This document shows, piece after piece, positions 1-6,512 of a stretch of DNA of 10,373 bases. The DNA comes from an uncultured Acidimicrobiia bacterium (lineage in GTDB: Bacteria > Actinomycetota > Acidimicrobiia > Spongiisociales > Spongiisociaceae), in the NCBI GenBank assembly GCA_937900165.1, contig CALCCX010000190.1, positions 1 through 10,373 on the forward strand. The letters are read 5' to 3'. The position numbers and the translations under genes were made by a program. Position 1 is the first letter of the stretch; each line of letters starts with the position of its first letter. The notes below the pieces were generated by a model. The model had not been told where the DNA came from. It saw only the letters and a list, made by a program, of their open reading frames with translations, and ran no database searches.

Positions 1-124
1 TGTGCTCTGCTACGTGTATCCGTGTTTTCACTGTCGTTGTTATAAATTCTTTTTTCCTTTATTTCTTCTCGTTTTTTTTTTTTTTTTTTTGATTGTTATT
101 TCTTTTTTTTTTTTTTTTTTTTTT
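1..124. other. Non-genomic low-complexity leader with poly-T tracts
   Basis: This stretch ends directly at the Illumina P7 adapter, so it lies outside the sequenced insert and should not be annotated as genome. It contains a run of 19 T (72-90), a 12-base interruption, then a run of 22 T (103-124). The first 70 bases are A/T-leaning and match nothing I recognise. The usual cause is assembly of low-quality read ends past an adapter. A TTG codon at 93 opens a spurious N-terminus that reads into the first real gene. Confidence 0.9.
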
Positions 125-190
125 CAAGCAGAAGACGGCATACGAGATATATCAGTGTGACTGGAGTTCAGACGTGTGCTCTTCCGATCT
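125..190 (+). other. Illumina TruSeq P7 index adapter (contamination)
   Basis: Bases 125-148 are the P7 flow-cell sequence, 149-156 are an 8-base index (ATATCAGT), and 157-190 are the read-2 primer site ending GCTCTTCCGATCT. The reverse complement of the index, ACTGATAT, matches TruSeq index 25 as I remember it. Genomic sequence starts at 191. Translated in frame with the downstream gene, the adapter gives the well-known artefact beginning KQKTAYEI and ending SSDVCSSDL, so any protein model starting at 93 has a false N-terminus. Confidence 0.99.
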
Positions 191-191
191 G

Positions 192-1364
192 GTTACGGAG
201 GACGAGACCGTTCCTGAGGATCTGTATGCAGGTGGAAACACAATCACCATCGAAGGCACGATCGAGGGTGATCTGATTGTCTGGGCCTTCAAAAGGCTCG
301 AAGTGACCGGGACCGTCGAAGGCGACATCATCGGCTACGCGAGCACTGCCAGAATCAATGGCACGGTAGGCGGGTCCGTCCGCCTTGTCGGCGGAGATGT
401 GTCGGTGGCCGGTGAGGTTGACGGTGATCTGATGGCGATTGCCTGGTCGGTCGTCTCCGACGCGACGATTGGTCGCGACATCTTGAGCTGGTCGCGGTCT
501 TTGCGGATCGGCGGCGAGGTCGGTCGTGATGTGGAGGGCCAGACCTTTGGCAACGCGGTGATTGACGCGAGCATCGGTCGCGATTTTGAGATGTCGGTAA
601 ACGGCCTAGTAGTTCTCGGTGCAACTTCGATTGGCCAGGATCTGGCGTACCGGTCGGGGGCGACGGCCGAGATCGACGACGCGGCGACCATCGAGGGTAC
701 GATGATCAGGAGATCGCCGCTCGAGCCCAACATTCGGGTCAGAGGCGTCCGTCTCGTCGCCGGCCTCCTTGGCACGATGGCCTTCCTATGGCTGGGATTG
801 TTGTCGATTTGGGTCATGCCCTCGACGGTGCGCCACGCGGTACACGTGATCGGTACCGACCTCAGGCGGGCATTTTCGTCTGGTCTTGTCGTTGCACTGA
901 CTCCAATCGTCCTGGCTGTCGGCGTGATCGCGACCGCGGCTACCGCGCCGCCAGAACTGGCCCTGACGATCATCGGGGTGGCCGCTCCGTTCTGGGTGGC
1001 CGTCCTTGCGACATTGATGGTGGCCATGATCGTGGCTCCTGTCCCGATTGCGATTGTGATCGGTCGCTTGATCGTAGGCCGCAATCGCAGCGCCTTTGGC
1101 TCCTATATCGTGGGCGCACTGTTGCTGCTGCTCATTCTGGCCGTGCCGATAGTGAGGCTGATCGTCATCCCTGCCGTCGGCATCGTCGGGCTGGGGGCGC
1201 TGCTCAAGGGTGGGCTGCGAGCCAGAGGGTCGCTCGGCTGGGCAACCGCCAGGGACAAAAAGGCGCGTCCCCGACGACCAGACGACTCCGGAGACCTGGG
1301 CTCTGACGACGATCACCAGAAGTCGGACGAGCCAGAGACCGGAGGAACTCCCAGGGTCGACTAG
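192..1364 (+). CDS. Bactofilin-like beta-helix protein with C-terminal membrane domain, 5' truncated
   Basis: The 3' part of a gene whose start is lost at the adapter junction; 390 genomic residues remain, numbered here from the first codon after the adapter. Residues about 15-172 form a right-handed beta-helix of the polymer-forming (bactofilin, DUF583-like) type. At least eight G-T/E-V/I-x-G/R-D turns are visible: GTIEGD, GTVEGD, GTVGGS, GEVDGD, ATIGRD, GEVGRD, ASIGRD and TSIGQD. Hydrophobic segments follow at about 188-209, 230-251, 256-296 (probably two), 303-321 and 322-340, then a charged tail rich in D, R and S. Classical bactofilins are small cytosolic scaffolds without membrane spans, so this is the integral-membrane variant. 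The helix may lie outside the cell if the lost N-terminus was a signal peptide. Polymerisation is inferred from the family and the substrate or partner is unknown. The gene converges on the MFS gene and shares its stop tetranucleotide. Confidence 0.85.
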   Translation, partial: VTEDETVPEDLYAGGNTITIEGTIEGDLIVWAFKRLEVTGTVEGDIIGYASTARINGTVGGSVRLVGGDVSVAGEVDGDLMAIAWSVVSDATIGRDILSWSRSLRIGGEVGRDVEGQTFGNAVIDASIGRDFEMSVNGLVVLGATSIGQDLAYRSGATAEIDDAATIEGTMIRRSPLEPNIRVRGVRLVAGLLGTMAFLWLGLLSIWVMPSTVRHAVHVIGTDLRRAFSSGLVVALTPIVLAVGVIATAATAPPELALTIIGVAAPFWVAVLATLMVAMIVAPVPIAIVIGRLIVGRNRSAFGSYIVGALLLLLILAVPIVRLIVIPAVGIVGLGALLKGGLRARGSLGWATARDKKARPRRPDDSGDLGSDDDHQKSDEPETGGTPRVD

Positions 1365-2599
1365 CCGAGTCCGCCTGCCAGGTCCAGGGCGGCGGGGGAG
1401 CGTTTCAGTCGGACCATGGCAACCACGCCGATGGCCGGACCGAGCGCCAGAATCGGAAAGGCCCACCGCCAACCTACCGCCTCCGCGATGACGGGCACGC
1501 CCCGGATGGTCACCAGGGTGAGGAGGAATCCCAGAGCGGTCTGAAGGGTGAGGGCTGTGCCCCTGACGTCTGGGTCGGCGGTCTCGGTCACCATCGTGGA
1601 GAATTGTGCAGAGTCGGCGACGACAGTGAGACCCCATAGGGCAAAAAGCCCTACGGCCAGCACTGGCGACAGGCCAAAGACCAAGGGGGTGGCGAGGGCG
1701 CATGTTCCGGAAATCGCCATCGAGCCGCCTGCAATCTTGCTGCGGCCGATCCGATCTGCCAGACCGCCTGCCAGCCATGAACCGACTCCGCCAATCCCAA
1801 TGATGAAAAAGGTCGCAGTCGGGACCCATCCGTCCCCGGTGCCCCGAGCAGCCGCTGACGCGGCCAGGAAGGCGGCGGTCCATGTCCACATCGCATACAG
1901 CTCCCACATGTGTCCGAGGTACCCATAGGTCGATAGCCGGACGCCCTGGTTTCTGGCGACCTTGCTGATTTGGCGGAACGAAAAATGGTGGCCGGACACC
2001 TCGTGGGGACCGTCCTTGACAAGAAAAGCCAGCACGACGCCACCGACGACGGCGGCAGCCGAGGCAGCGATCACCACGCCCTGCCAGTCAAAACCGAGCC
2101 CTCTGACCAGGTGAGGAGCTGCGCTTCCGATGGTCAGGGCGCCGACCAATACGCCCAACGCCATGCCCCTCCCTCTGATGAACCATCCCGCCATGACTTT
2201 GAGGCCGGCCGGGTACACGGCAGCCAGGGTGACGCCGGTCAACAGTCTGAGAGTGAAGGCGAGTGGATAGGTGTCGGCGTTCATTGCAAGCAACGAGAGG
2301 TTGGCGACGGCTCCCGCGAATGCGGCAATCACAAAAAGGCGGCGGCTTGGTATAGCGTCGGCCAGTCCGGTGATCGCGGAGATCAGCGCTCCTGCGACGA
2401 AACCTATCTGGACCGCCAGGGTAAGGCCGGCGGTCTGGCCGCTCGACAATTCCCACAGCGTCTCGAGTTGAGGTGCGACGGCAGACGCTGAGAACCAGAG
2501 GGTCAGGACCAGCAGTTGACCACCGGCGATCGCGAACAGAGCCCTTCGTCGGCCGGGAATCAAGCCCTTGTTCGATCCTGTTGCCGATTCTTGGTGCAC
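1361..2599 (-). CDS. Major facilitator superfamily transporter
   Basis: Full-length 412-residue MFS permease, the usual size for a 12-helix secondary transporter. Motif A-type cytoplasmic loops occur in both halves: LADAIPSRRL at 79-88 (degenerate) and AGGLADRIGRSK at 277-288 (canonical), as expected for the 6+6 arrangement. A glycine-rich helix near 120-160 (TGVTLAAVYPAG, then GRGMALGVLVGALTIG) resembles nitrate/nitrite and CynX-like families, but no substrate can be named. The start used is GTG at 2599. It has no nearby Shine-Dalgarno sequence but sits 7 bases downstream of a TAnnnT box, so a leaderless transcript is possible; a TTG at codon 13 is an alternative. The gene is divergent from the ABC ATPase at 2678 and ends convergently in a 4-base overlap with the bactofilin-like gene. 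Confidence 0.9.
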   Translation of the reverse strand: MHQESATGSNKGLIPGRRRALFAIAGGQLLVLTLWFSASAVAPQLETLWELSSGQTAGLTLAVQIGFVAGALISAITGLADAIPSRRLFVIAAFAGAVANLSLLAMNADTYPLAFTLRLLTGVTLAAVYPAGLKVMAGWFIRGRGMALGVLVGALTIGSAAPHLVRGLGFDWQGVVIAASAAAVVGGVVLAFLVKDGPHEVSGHHFSFRQISKVARNQGVRLSTYGYLGHMWELYAMWTWTAAFLAASAAARGTGDGWVPTATFFIIGIGGVGSWLAGGLADRIGRSKIAGGSMAISGTCALATPLVFGLSPVLAVGLFALWGLTVVADSAQFSTMVTETADPDVRGTALTLQTALGFLLTLVTIRGVPVIAEAVGWRWAFPILALGPAIGVVAMVRLKRSPAALDLAGGLG

Positions 2600-2606
2600 G
2601 TACGAA

Positions 2607-2612
2607 AAAATA
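2607..2612 (-). promoter_or_regulatory. Possible -10 box of a leaderless MFS transcript
   Basis: On the minus strand TATTTT (TAnnnT) ends 7 bases before the GTG at 2599, the -10 spacing expected if transcription begins at the start codon. No Shine-Dalgarno sequence lies at a normal distance; the nearest GGAAGG is more than 15 bases upstream. Leaderless mRNAs with TAnnnT -10 boxes are common in actinobacteria. The box is short and A/T-rich, so chance is a real alternative. Confidence 0.35.
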
Positions 2613-2663
2613 GCTGCGCACCTTCCAATATTCCCGCTCTGACACCAACCCGGCGGTTCTGAT

Positions 2664-2669
2664 TAACGT
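2664..2669 (+). promoter_or_regulatory. Possible -10 box of a leaderless ABC ATPase transcript
   Basis: TAACGT (TAnnnT) lies 8 bases upstream of the ATG at 2678, and no Shine-Dalgarno sequence is visible before that ATG. With the TATTTT box on the other strand it gives a symmetrical divergent arrangement within 78 bases. No clear -35 element is recognisable for either. Confidence 0.3.
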
Positions 2670-2677
2670 GCGTTGCC

Positions 2678-3499
2678 ATGCCACGACCGATGTTGCCCGC
2701 CCCTGCCGACATCATCGCCCTGCGTGACGTTGGCGTGATGAGGGGTGGCAACCGGCTGATCACCGACGTTGATTGGGATGTCAACCCAGGTGAGCGCTGG
2801 GTGATATTCGGTCCGAACGGAGCGGGTAAGACCACCCTCCTGGAGGTTGTATCGACGTACACATATCCAGCATTTGGTCAGGCCTGGGTTCTGGGCTGCC
2901 AGCTTGGGCGCACGGACGTGCGAGCTCTCCGGCCCAGGATCGGATACGTCGGTCCCGGTCCGCTCAAGTATGTGCGTCTTCAGATGGCTGCTCTGGAAGT
3001 AGTCCTGACCGGCAAACACGCGTCATTTGTCGATCCCCGCTTCCACGAATACGAGGAGGCGGATTGGGATTCCGCCCAGAGCCATCTGGACACGATGGGA
3101 GTTGGAGGTTTTGCTCAACGCGAGTTCGTGACTCTGTCCGAAGGGGAAAGGAAGAGGGTCCTGATCGCCAGAGGCTTGATGGCCAAACCGGCCCTACTGC
3201 TGCTCGACGAACCGGGTACCGGCCTCGATCTCGGAGCACGAGAGCAACTCGTTGCCTCATTGTCAGGGCTGGCGAACGTCGCATCCGAAGATGTTCCGAC
3301 CACCGTGATTCTCGTGACCCATCATCTGGAAGAGATTCCTCCCGGGTTCGATCGAATCCTGCTGATGGGAGATGGGCGGGTGGTTGGCGCCGGTCCCGTC
3401 ACCGACACCCTTACTTCACAGCTCCTGTCGACCACGTTTGGGATGCCGATTGAGGTCGAGCGCAGAGGAGCGCGGTTCACCGCCTGGTCACCAGGCTAA
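2678..3499 (+). CDS. Orphan ABC transporter ATP-binding protein (ModF/YlmA-like)
   Basis: A 273-residue single nucleotide-binding domain. Walker A is GPNGAGKT at 45-52, the signature is LSEGE at 153-157 (canonical LSGGQ), Walker B is ALLLLDEP at 172-179 with catalytic E178, the D-loop is near 181-184, and the switch histidines are H215/H216 in THH. The usual Q-loop glutamine is missing: the strand reads IGYVGPGP (88-95), with Pro at 93. No permease or binding protein adjoins it, so it may be a stand-alone ATPase like ModF or YlmA, or act with a permease encoded elsewhere. ATG at 2678 is chosen because a TAnnnT box lies 8 bases upstream; ATG at 2690 is an alternative. It is followed 24 bases later by qor, probably as an operon. 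ATP binding is secure; substrate or role is unknown. Confidence 0.85.
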   Translation: MPRPMLPAPADIIALRDVGVMRGGNRLITDVDWDVNPGERWVIFGPNGAGKTTLLEVVSTYTYPAFGQAWVLGCQLGRTDVRALRPRIGYVGPGPLKYVRLQMAALEVVLTGKHASFVDPRFHEYEEADWDSAQSHLDTMGVGGFAQREFVTLSEGERKRVLIARGLMAKPALLLLDEPGTGLDLGAREQLVASLSGLANVASEDVPTTVILVTHHLEEIPPGFDRILLMGDGRVVGAGPVTDTLTSQLLSTTFGMPIEVERRGARFTAWSPG

Positions 3500-3523
3500 T
3501 TTGAGACAACAGGAGGACATCAG

Positions 3524-4492
3524 ATGCGAGCCATCGTGATCGAAAGCACCGGAGGGCCAGAGGTCCTCCGGCTGAGTGAAATCGAAGATCCCAAGCCGGG
3601 TCCCGGTGACGTAGTAGTAGAAGTCGCCGCGGCTGGATTGAACTTCATCGACACCTATCAGCGCAGCGGCCTCTACCCGATGGAGTTTCCGTTCACCCCA
3701 GGCCTGGAAGGCGCCGGGGTCATACTTGCGGTCGGTGAGGGGATAGGGGAGTGGGCGATAGGGGACCGGGTCGCTTGGTCGTCGTCGCTCGGTACCTATG
3801 CCCAACAGGTGGCGGTCCCAGTCGACCAACTGGTCGCGGTCCCGGAAGGTGTCGACCTTGACATCGCCGCGGCGGTGATGCTGCAAGGCATGACCGCCCA
3901 CTACCTGGCATTCGACACCTTCCCATTGGTGGAAGGCTCGGTCTGCCTCATCCACGCAGCCGCCGGAGGGGTTGGCCTACTGCTCACCCAGATGGCCAAA
4001 AGATTGGGCGCCACCGTGTTTGCCACCGCTGGTTCTGCTGCCAAGGCAGAGGTGGCCCGCCAAGCAGGCGCCGATCATGTGATCAACTACTCGGAGGAGG
4101 ACTTCGCCAAGGCGATCGTCGCAATTGCAGGCGAAAGGCCAATCGAGGTCGTGTACGACGGGGTGGGCCTGGCAACCCTGACCAAGGGCCTCGGCCTTCT
4201 CACCAAACGAGGCCTGATGGTCACGTTCGGCAACGCCTCTGGCCCACCCGATCCTTTCGACCTGCTTGATCTCATGCGCCACGGTTCCATCTATATCACC
4301 CGCCCGTCGTTGTTCGACTACATTGCGACGCCGGCCCAGCTCCAAGCCAGGGCCGGTGACCTATTCAGCTGGATCGCCGGTGGCCTCCTAGATGTTCGCA
4401 TCGGCGCTCGGATCGACTTGAAGGACGCCGCCGACGCCCATCGAGCCCTCGAAGGCCGCCAAACCACCGGCAAGATCCTGATCATCCCCTGA
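3524..4492 (+). CDS. NADPH:quinone oxidoreductase, zeta-crystallin/QOR type
   Basis: A 322-residue cytosolic zinc-independent medium-chain dehydrogenase that reduces quinones or related enones with NADPH. It has a GroES-like N-terminal domain with the QOR hallmark NFIDTYQRSGLYP (40-52), the Rossmann nucleotide-binding loop AAAGGVG (145-151), ADHVINYSEEDF (183-194), RGLMVTFGNASGP (229-241) and ITRPSLFDYI (258-267). It ends in LIIP, as QORs do, and its length is typical. No structural-zinc cysteine cluster is seen, which fits this subfamily. AGGAGG at 3511-3516, 7 bases before the ATG, makes the start secure. The upstream ABC ATPase ends 24 bases earlier on the same strand, suggesting co-transcription, though no functional link is evident. 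A perfect inverted repeat lies just beyond the stop. Confidence 0.93.
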   Translation: MRAIVIESTGGPEVLRLSEIEDPKPGPGDVVVEVAAAGLNFIDTYQRSGLYPMEFPFTPGLEGAGVILAVGEGIGEWAIGDRVAWSSSLGTYAQQVAVPVDQLVAVPEGVDLDIAAAVMLQGMTAHYLAFDTFPLVEGSVCLIHAAAGGVGLLLTQMAKRLGATVFATAGSAAKAEVARQAGADHVINYSEEDFAKAIVAIAGERPIEVVYDGVGLATLTKGLGLLTKRGLMVTFGNASGPPDPFDLLDLMRHGSIYITRPSLFDYIATPAQLQARAGDLFSWIAGGLLDVRIGARIDLKDAADAHRALEGRQTTGKILIIP

Positions 4493-4505
4493 GTTCGCTG
4501 GAGTG

Positions 4506-4551
4506 GAGAACGGATGGGCGGACCAAGTCGGATTTGAGCCCATCCGTTCTC
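4506..4551. terminator. Perfect 14-bp inverted repeat between convergent genes, probable bidirectional terminator
   Basis: Arms 4506-4519 (GAGAACGGATGGGC) and 4538-4551 (GCCCATCCGTTCTC) are perfectly complementary around an 18-base loop. They fill most of the 62-base gap between the ends of qor (+) and the permease gene (-). Position and symmetry suit a terminator for both transcripts. No T-tract follows on either strand, so intrinsic termination would be non-classical, or the hairpin may instead protect the 3' ends of the mRNAs. Confidence 0.6.
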
Positions 4552-4554
4552 AGT

Positions 4555-5775
4555 TCAATTGGTCGGTCGGACGGCTTCGGCCGGGTCGAGGCGCGCTGCC
4601 CTCGCCGCCGGATAGAGGCCGGCAACCGCACCCAGCACCAGCGCCGCGCCAACTCCACCGGCTAGTCCGATGGTCGGAATTTCGACCAGCCAGCCTTGCC
4701 TATCTGCATAGGCGAAAGTGACGGCCGCACCCAGAGTCACACCAAGGATCCCTCCAAGGAGCGCCAGCAGGGAGCTCTCGACAATGAACTGGGCTCGGAT
4801 GTGATGCCGGGTTGCACCCAGGGCTCGCCTGACGCCTATTTCGCCGCGGCGTTCGAGCACTGAAATCACCATCACGTTGGCGATCCCGATGCCCCCGACC
4901 AGCAGCGCCACCCCGCCTAGGCCCAGCAGGAGGTTCTGGAGGTTCTGGTCCACCTGGGCTCTGGCCTCGAGGGCGTCTGAGGGACGGGATACCGAAACCT
5001 CGTTCGGTGCATGAGGGTTGGCGGTGGCGGCCAGCACCCTCCTGACCGACTCGATCTGTTCTGGCTGGGCCCGCAGATAGATCGACGAAGCATTGCGTTT
5101 GACGTCGAACATGGTCACCGCCGCGTCTAGGCCGATCAACGCCGCCCTGTCTATGTCGGCGTTCAGCGCCAGACTGTCGAGTATTCCAACTACGTTGAAC
5201 CAGCGATCGGCGATATAGACCCGGCGGCCTCCATCCACTGATCGGATCCCCAGACGCTCGGCTGCGACGGCGCCTAGGACCACCACCGGCAGGTCGTCGG
5301 TGCCCTGGTCGAGGAATCGTCCTGAGGCCATGCTCCCTTCGAGGGTTGCCAGCAGGTTGGACTCGATCGCGTACAGATCGATCCCGTTTGCGTCTTCCTT
5401 GGGAACATACGGTGACTGCCGGGTGGTCGCCGCGAGCTTGACGATGCTCGTGGCCGACTCGACAGGACCGATCCGGCGGATCATGGCCGGCGCCTCCGGC
5501 GGAAGGGTGGCCCCTTCGCCCAAGACGTTGTTCCCAGGCTGCACGACCAGAAGATTCGTACCGAGCTGGTCGATCTGGGCGATCAGATCCGCTTTGCTCG
5601 AGGCCGATATACCGACGACTGCCACCATCGACGCGATCCCGATGGCGATACCCAGGGCGGTGAGGACAGTGCGGCCCCACCGGGATCGCAACCCCAAGGT
5701 GCCAGTCCCGACCATGTCGATCCGCCGAAGCCTGGATCGCCACGGTCCTCGTTTGATCGTCTTTGACCGGCTCAT
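4555..5775 (-). CDS. MacB/FtsX-type ABC transporter permease
   Basis: A 406-residue permease with the MacB topology. A cytoplasmic N-terminus with basic residues leads to TM1 (about 36-57), then a large extracytoplasmic MacB_PCD domain (about 58-280), TM2 (283-306), a cytoplasmic coupling segment ERRGEIGVRRALGATRHHI (308-326), TM3 (333-355) and TM4 (370-390). It ends with LDPAEAVRP (396-404), typical of FtsX-domain permeases. Such proteins are mechanotransmitters that couple ATP hydrolysis to extracytoplasmic events: export of macrolides, lipids or peptides, or removal of membrane-inserted compounds. It is the last gene of the four-gene operon. Its ATG lies in an ATGA overlap with the stop of the ATPase gene, so the two subunits are probably translationally coupled. 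The ATPase is a separate polypeptide here, unlike the fused E. coli MacB. The actual substrate is not visible. Confidence 0.93.
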   Translation of the reverse strand: MSRSKTIKRGPWRSRLRRIDMVGTGTLGLRSRWGRTVLTALGIAIGIASMVAVVGISASSKADLIAQIDQLGTNLLVVQPGNNVLGEGATLPPEAPAMIRRIGPVESATSIVKLAATTRQSPYVPKEDANGIDLYAIESNLLATLEGSMASGRFLDQGTDDLPVVVLGAVAAERLGIRSVDGGRRVYIADRWFNVVGILDSLALNADIDRAALIGLDAAVTMFDVKRNASSIYLRAQPEQIESVRRVLAATANPHAPNEVSVSRPSDALEARAQVDQNLQNLLLGLGGVALLVGGIGIANVMVISVLERRGEIGVRRALGATRHHIRAQFIVESSLLALLGGILGVTLGAAVTFAYADRQGWLVEIPTIGLAGGVGAALVLGAVAGLYPAARAARLDPAEAVRPTN

Positions 5776-6512
5776 GCCCGACCCCCGATCGTGCCGAGTG
5801 AAGCCAGGGGAGCGACGGTCACCGCGTCGGAAGAGTCAAACTCGACCATCCCGTCCCTGATGCCTATCTGGCGGGGAAGTTGGGCGGCGATCTCCAGGTC
5901 GTGGGTAATCACGATGATCGTCGAACCATCACGGTTCAACTCCTCGAGGAGCGCCAGGATCTCCCGTGATGTTCGGGTGTCCAGGTTGCCGGTCGGCTCG
6001 TCGGCGAGAACGATGGCCGGATCGCCCACCAAGGCTCTGGCGATGGCGACTCGTTGGCGTTCTCCGCCGGACAGTTTGCCAGGGCGGTGCTGCATGCGGT
6101 GGCCGAGGCCGACCCGTTCCAGGGCCGCTATCGACGCCGAACGCCTTTGTGAGCGTGAGATCCCCTGGTAGAGCAAACCCGTGGCCACATTGTCCATCGC
6201 GCTCATCCCCTCCAGCAGATGGAACTGCTGGAACACGAAGCCGATTCGCGCCGACCTCATGCCGGCCAGAGCGCGATCCGAGAACCTGGCCACGTCGTGG
6301 CCTTCGATTGCGATGGTGCCAGACGTCACGCGATCCAACGTGCCGATGATGTTGAGCAATGTCGATTTGCCTGATCCGGACGGCCCAACGATCGTGACGA
6401 GTTCGCCTGCGGCGATCTCGAGTGTCACGTCGCGTAGCGCCTCTACCGGTGGTGACCCCGGATAAGTCTTGGTGACTTGATCCAATTGGAGAACGGGTGT
6501 CGCTTCGCTCAT
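5772..6512 (-). CDS. MacB/LolD-type ABC transporter ATPase
   Basis: A 246-residue ATPase that powers the adjacent permease. All motifs are intact: Walker A GPSGSGKS (43-50), Q-loop FVFQQFHLL (92-100), the signature LSGGERQRVAIARAL (147-161), Walker B IVLADEPTGNLD (167-178) with E172, and the H-loop ITHD with H204. FQQFHLL and ADEPTGNLD are characteristic of the MacB/LolD/FtsE group. A C-terminal extension of about 25 residues lies beyond the core. The start is in an ATGA overlap with the upstream membrane-fusion gene (6509-6512), and the stop overlaps the permease start (5772-5775), giving a stoichiometric, coupled operon. Family assignment is secure; substrate is unknown. Confidence 0.95.
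   Translation of the reverse strand: MSEATPVLQLDQVTKTYPGSPPVEALRDVTLEIAAGELVTIVGPSGSGKSTLLNIIGTLDRVTSGTIAIEGHDVARFSDRALAGMRSARIGFVFQQFHLLEGMSAMDNVATGLLYQGISRSQRRSASIAALERVGLGHRMQHRPGKLSGGERQRVAIARALVGDPAIVLADEPTGNLDTRTSREILALLEELNRDGSTIIVITHDLEIAAQLPRQIGIRDGMVEFDSSDAVTVAPLASLGTIGGRA

Noticed and set aside
1..124. Poly-T tracts as a natural promoter or UP element
   Set aside because: They lie outside the P7 adapter and are therefore not genomic.
786..1907. A 373-codon minus-strand open frame antisense to the bactofilin-like gene and continuing under the MFS gene
   Set aside because: It spans two well-supported genes, its translation is rich in R, G, H and D without any domain, and such shadows are expected in G+C-rich DNA.
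2088..2684. A 198-codon minus-strand frame overlapping the MFS start and the ABC ATPase start
   Set aside because: It is out of frame with the MFS gene, has an Arg/Ser/Pro-rich composition, and would overlap both divergent starts; no ribosome binding site or motif supports it.
5300..5860. A 186-codon plus-strand frame antisense to the permease and ATPase genes
   Set aside because: It is covered by two genes with complete family motifs; the translation shows no domain.
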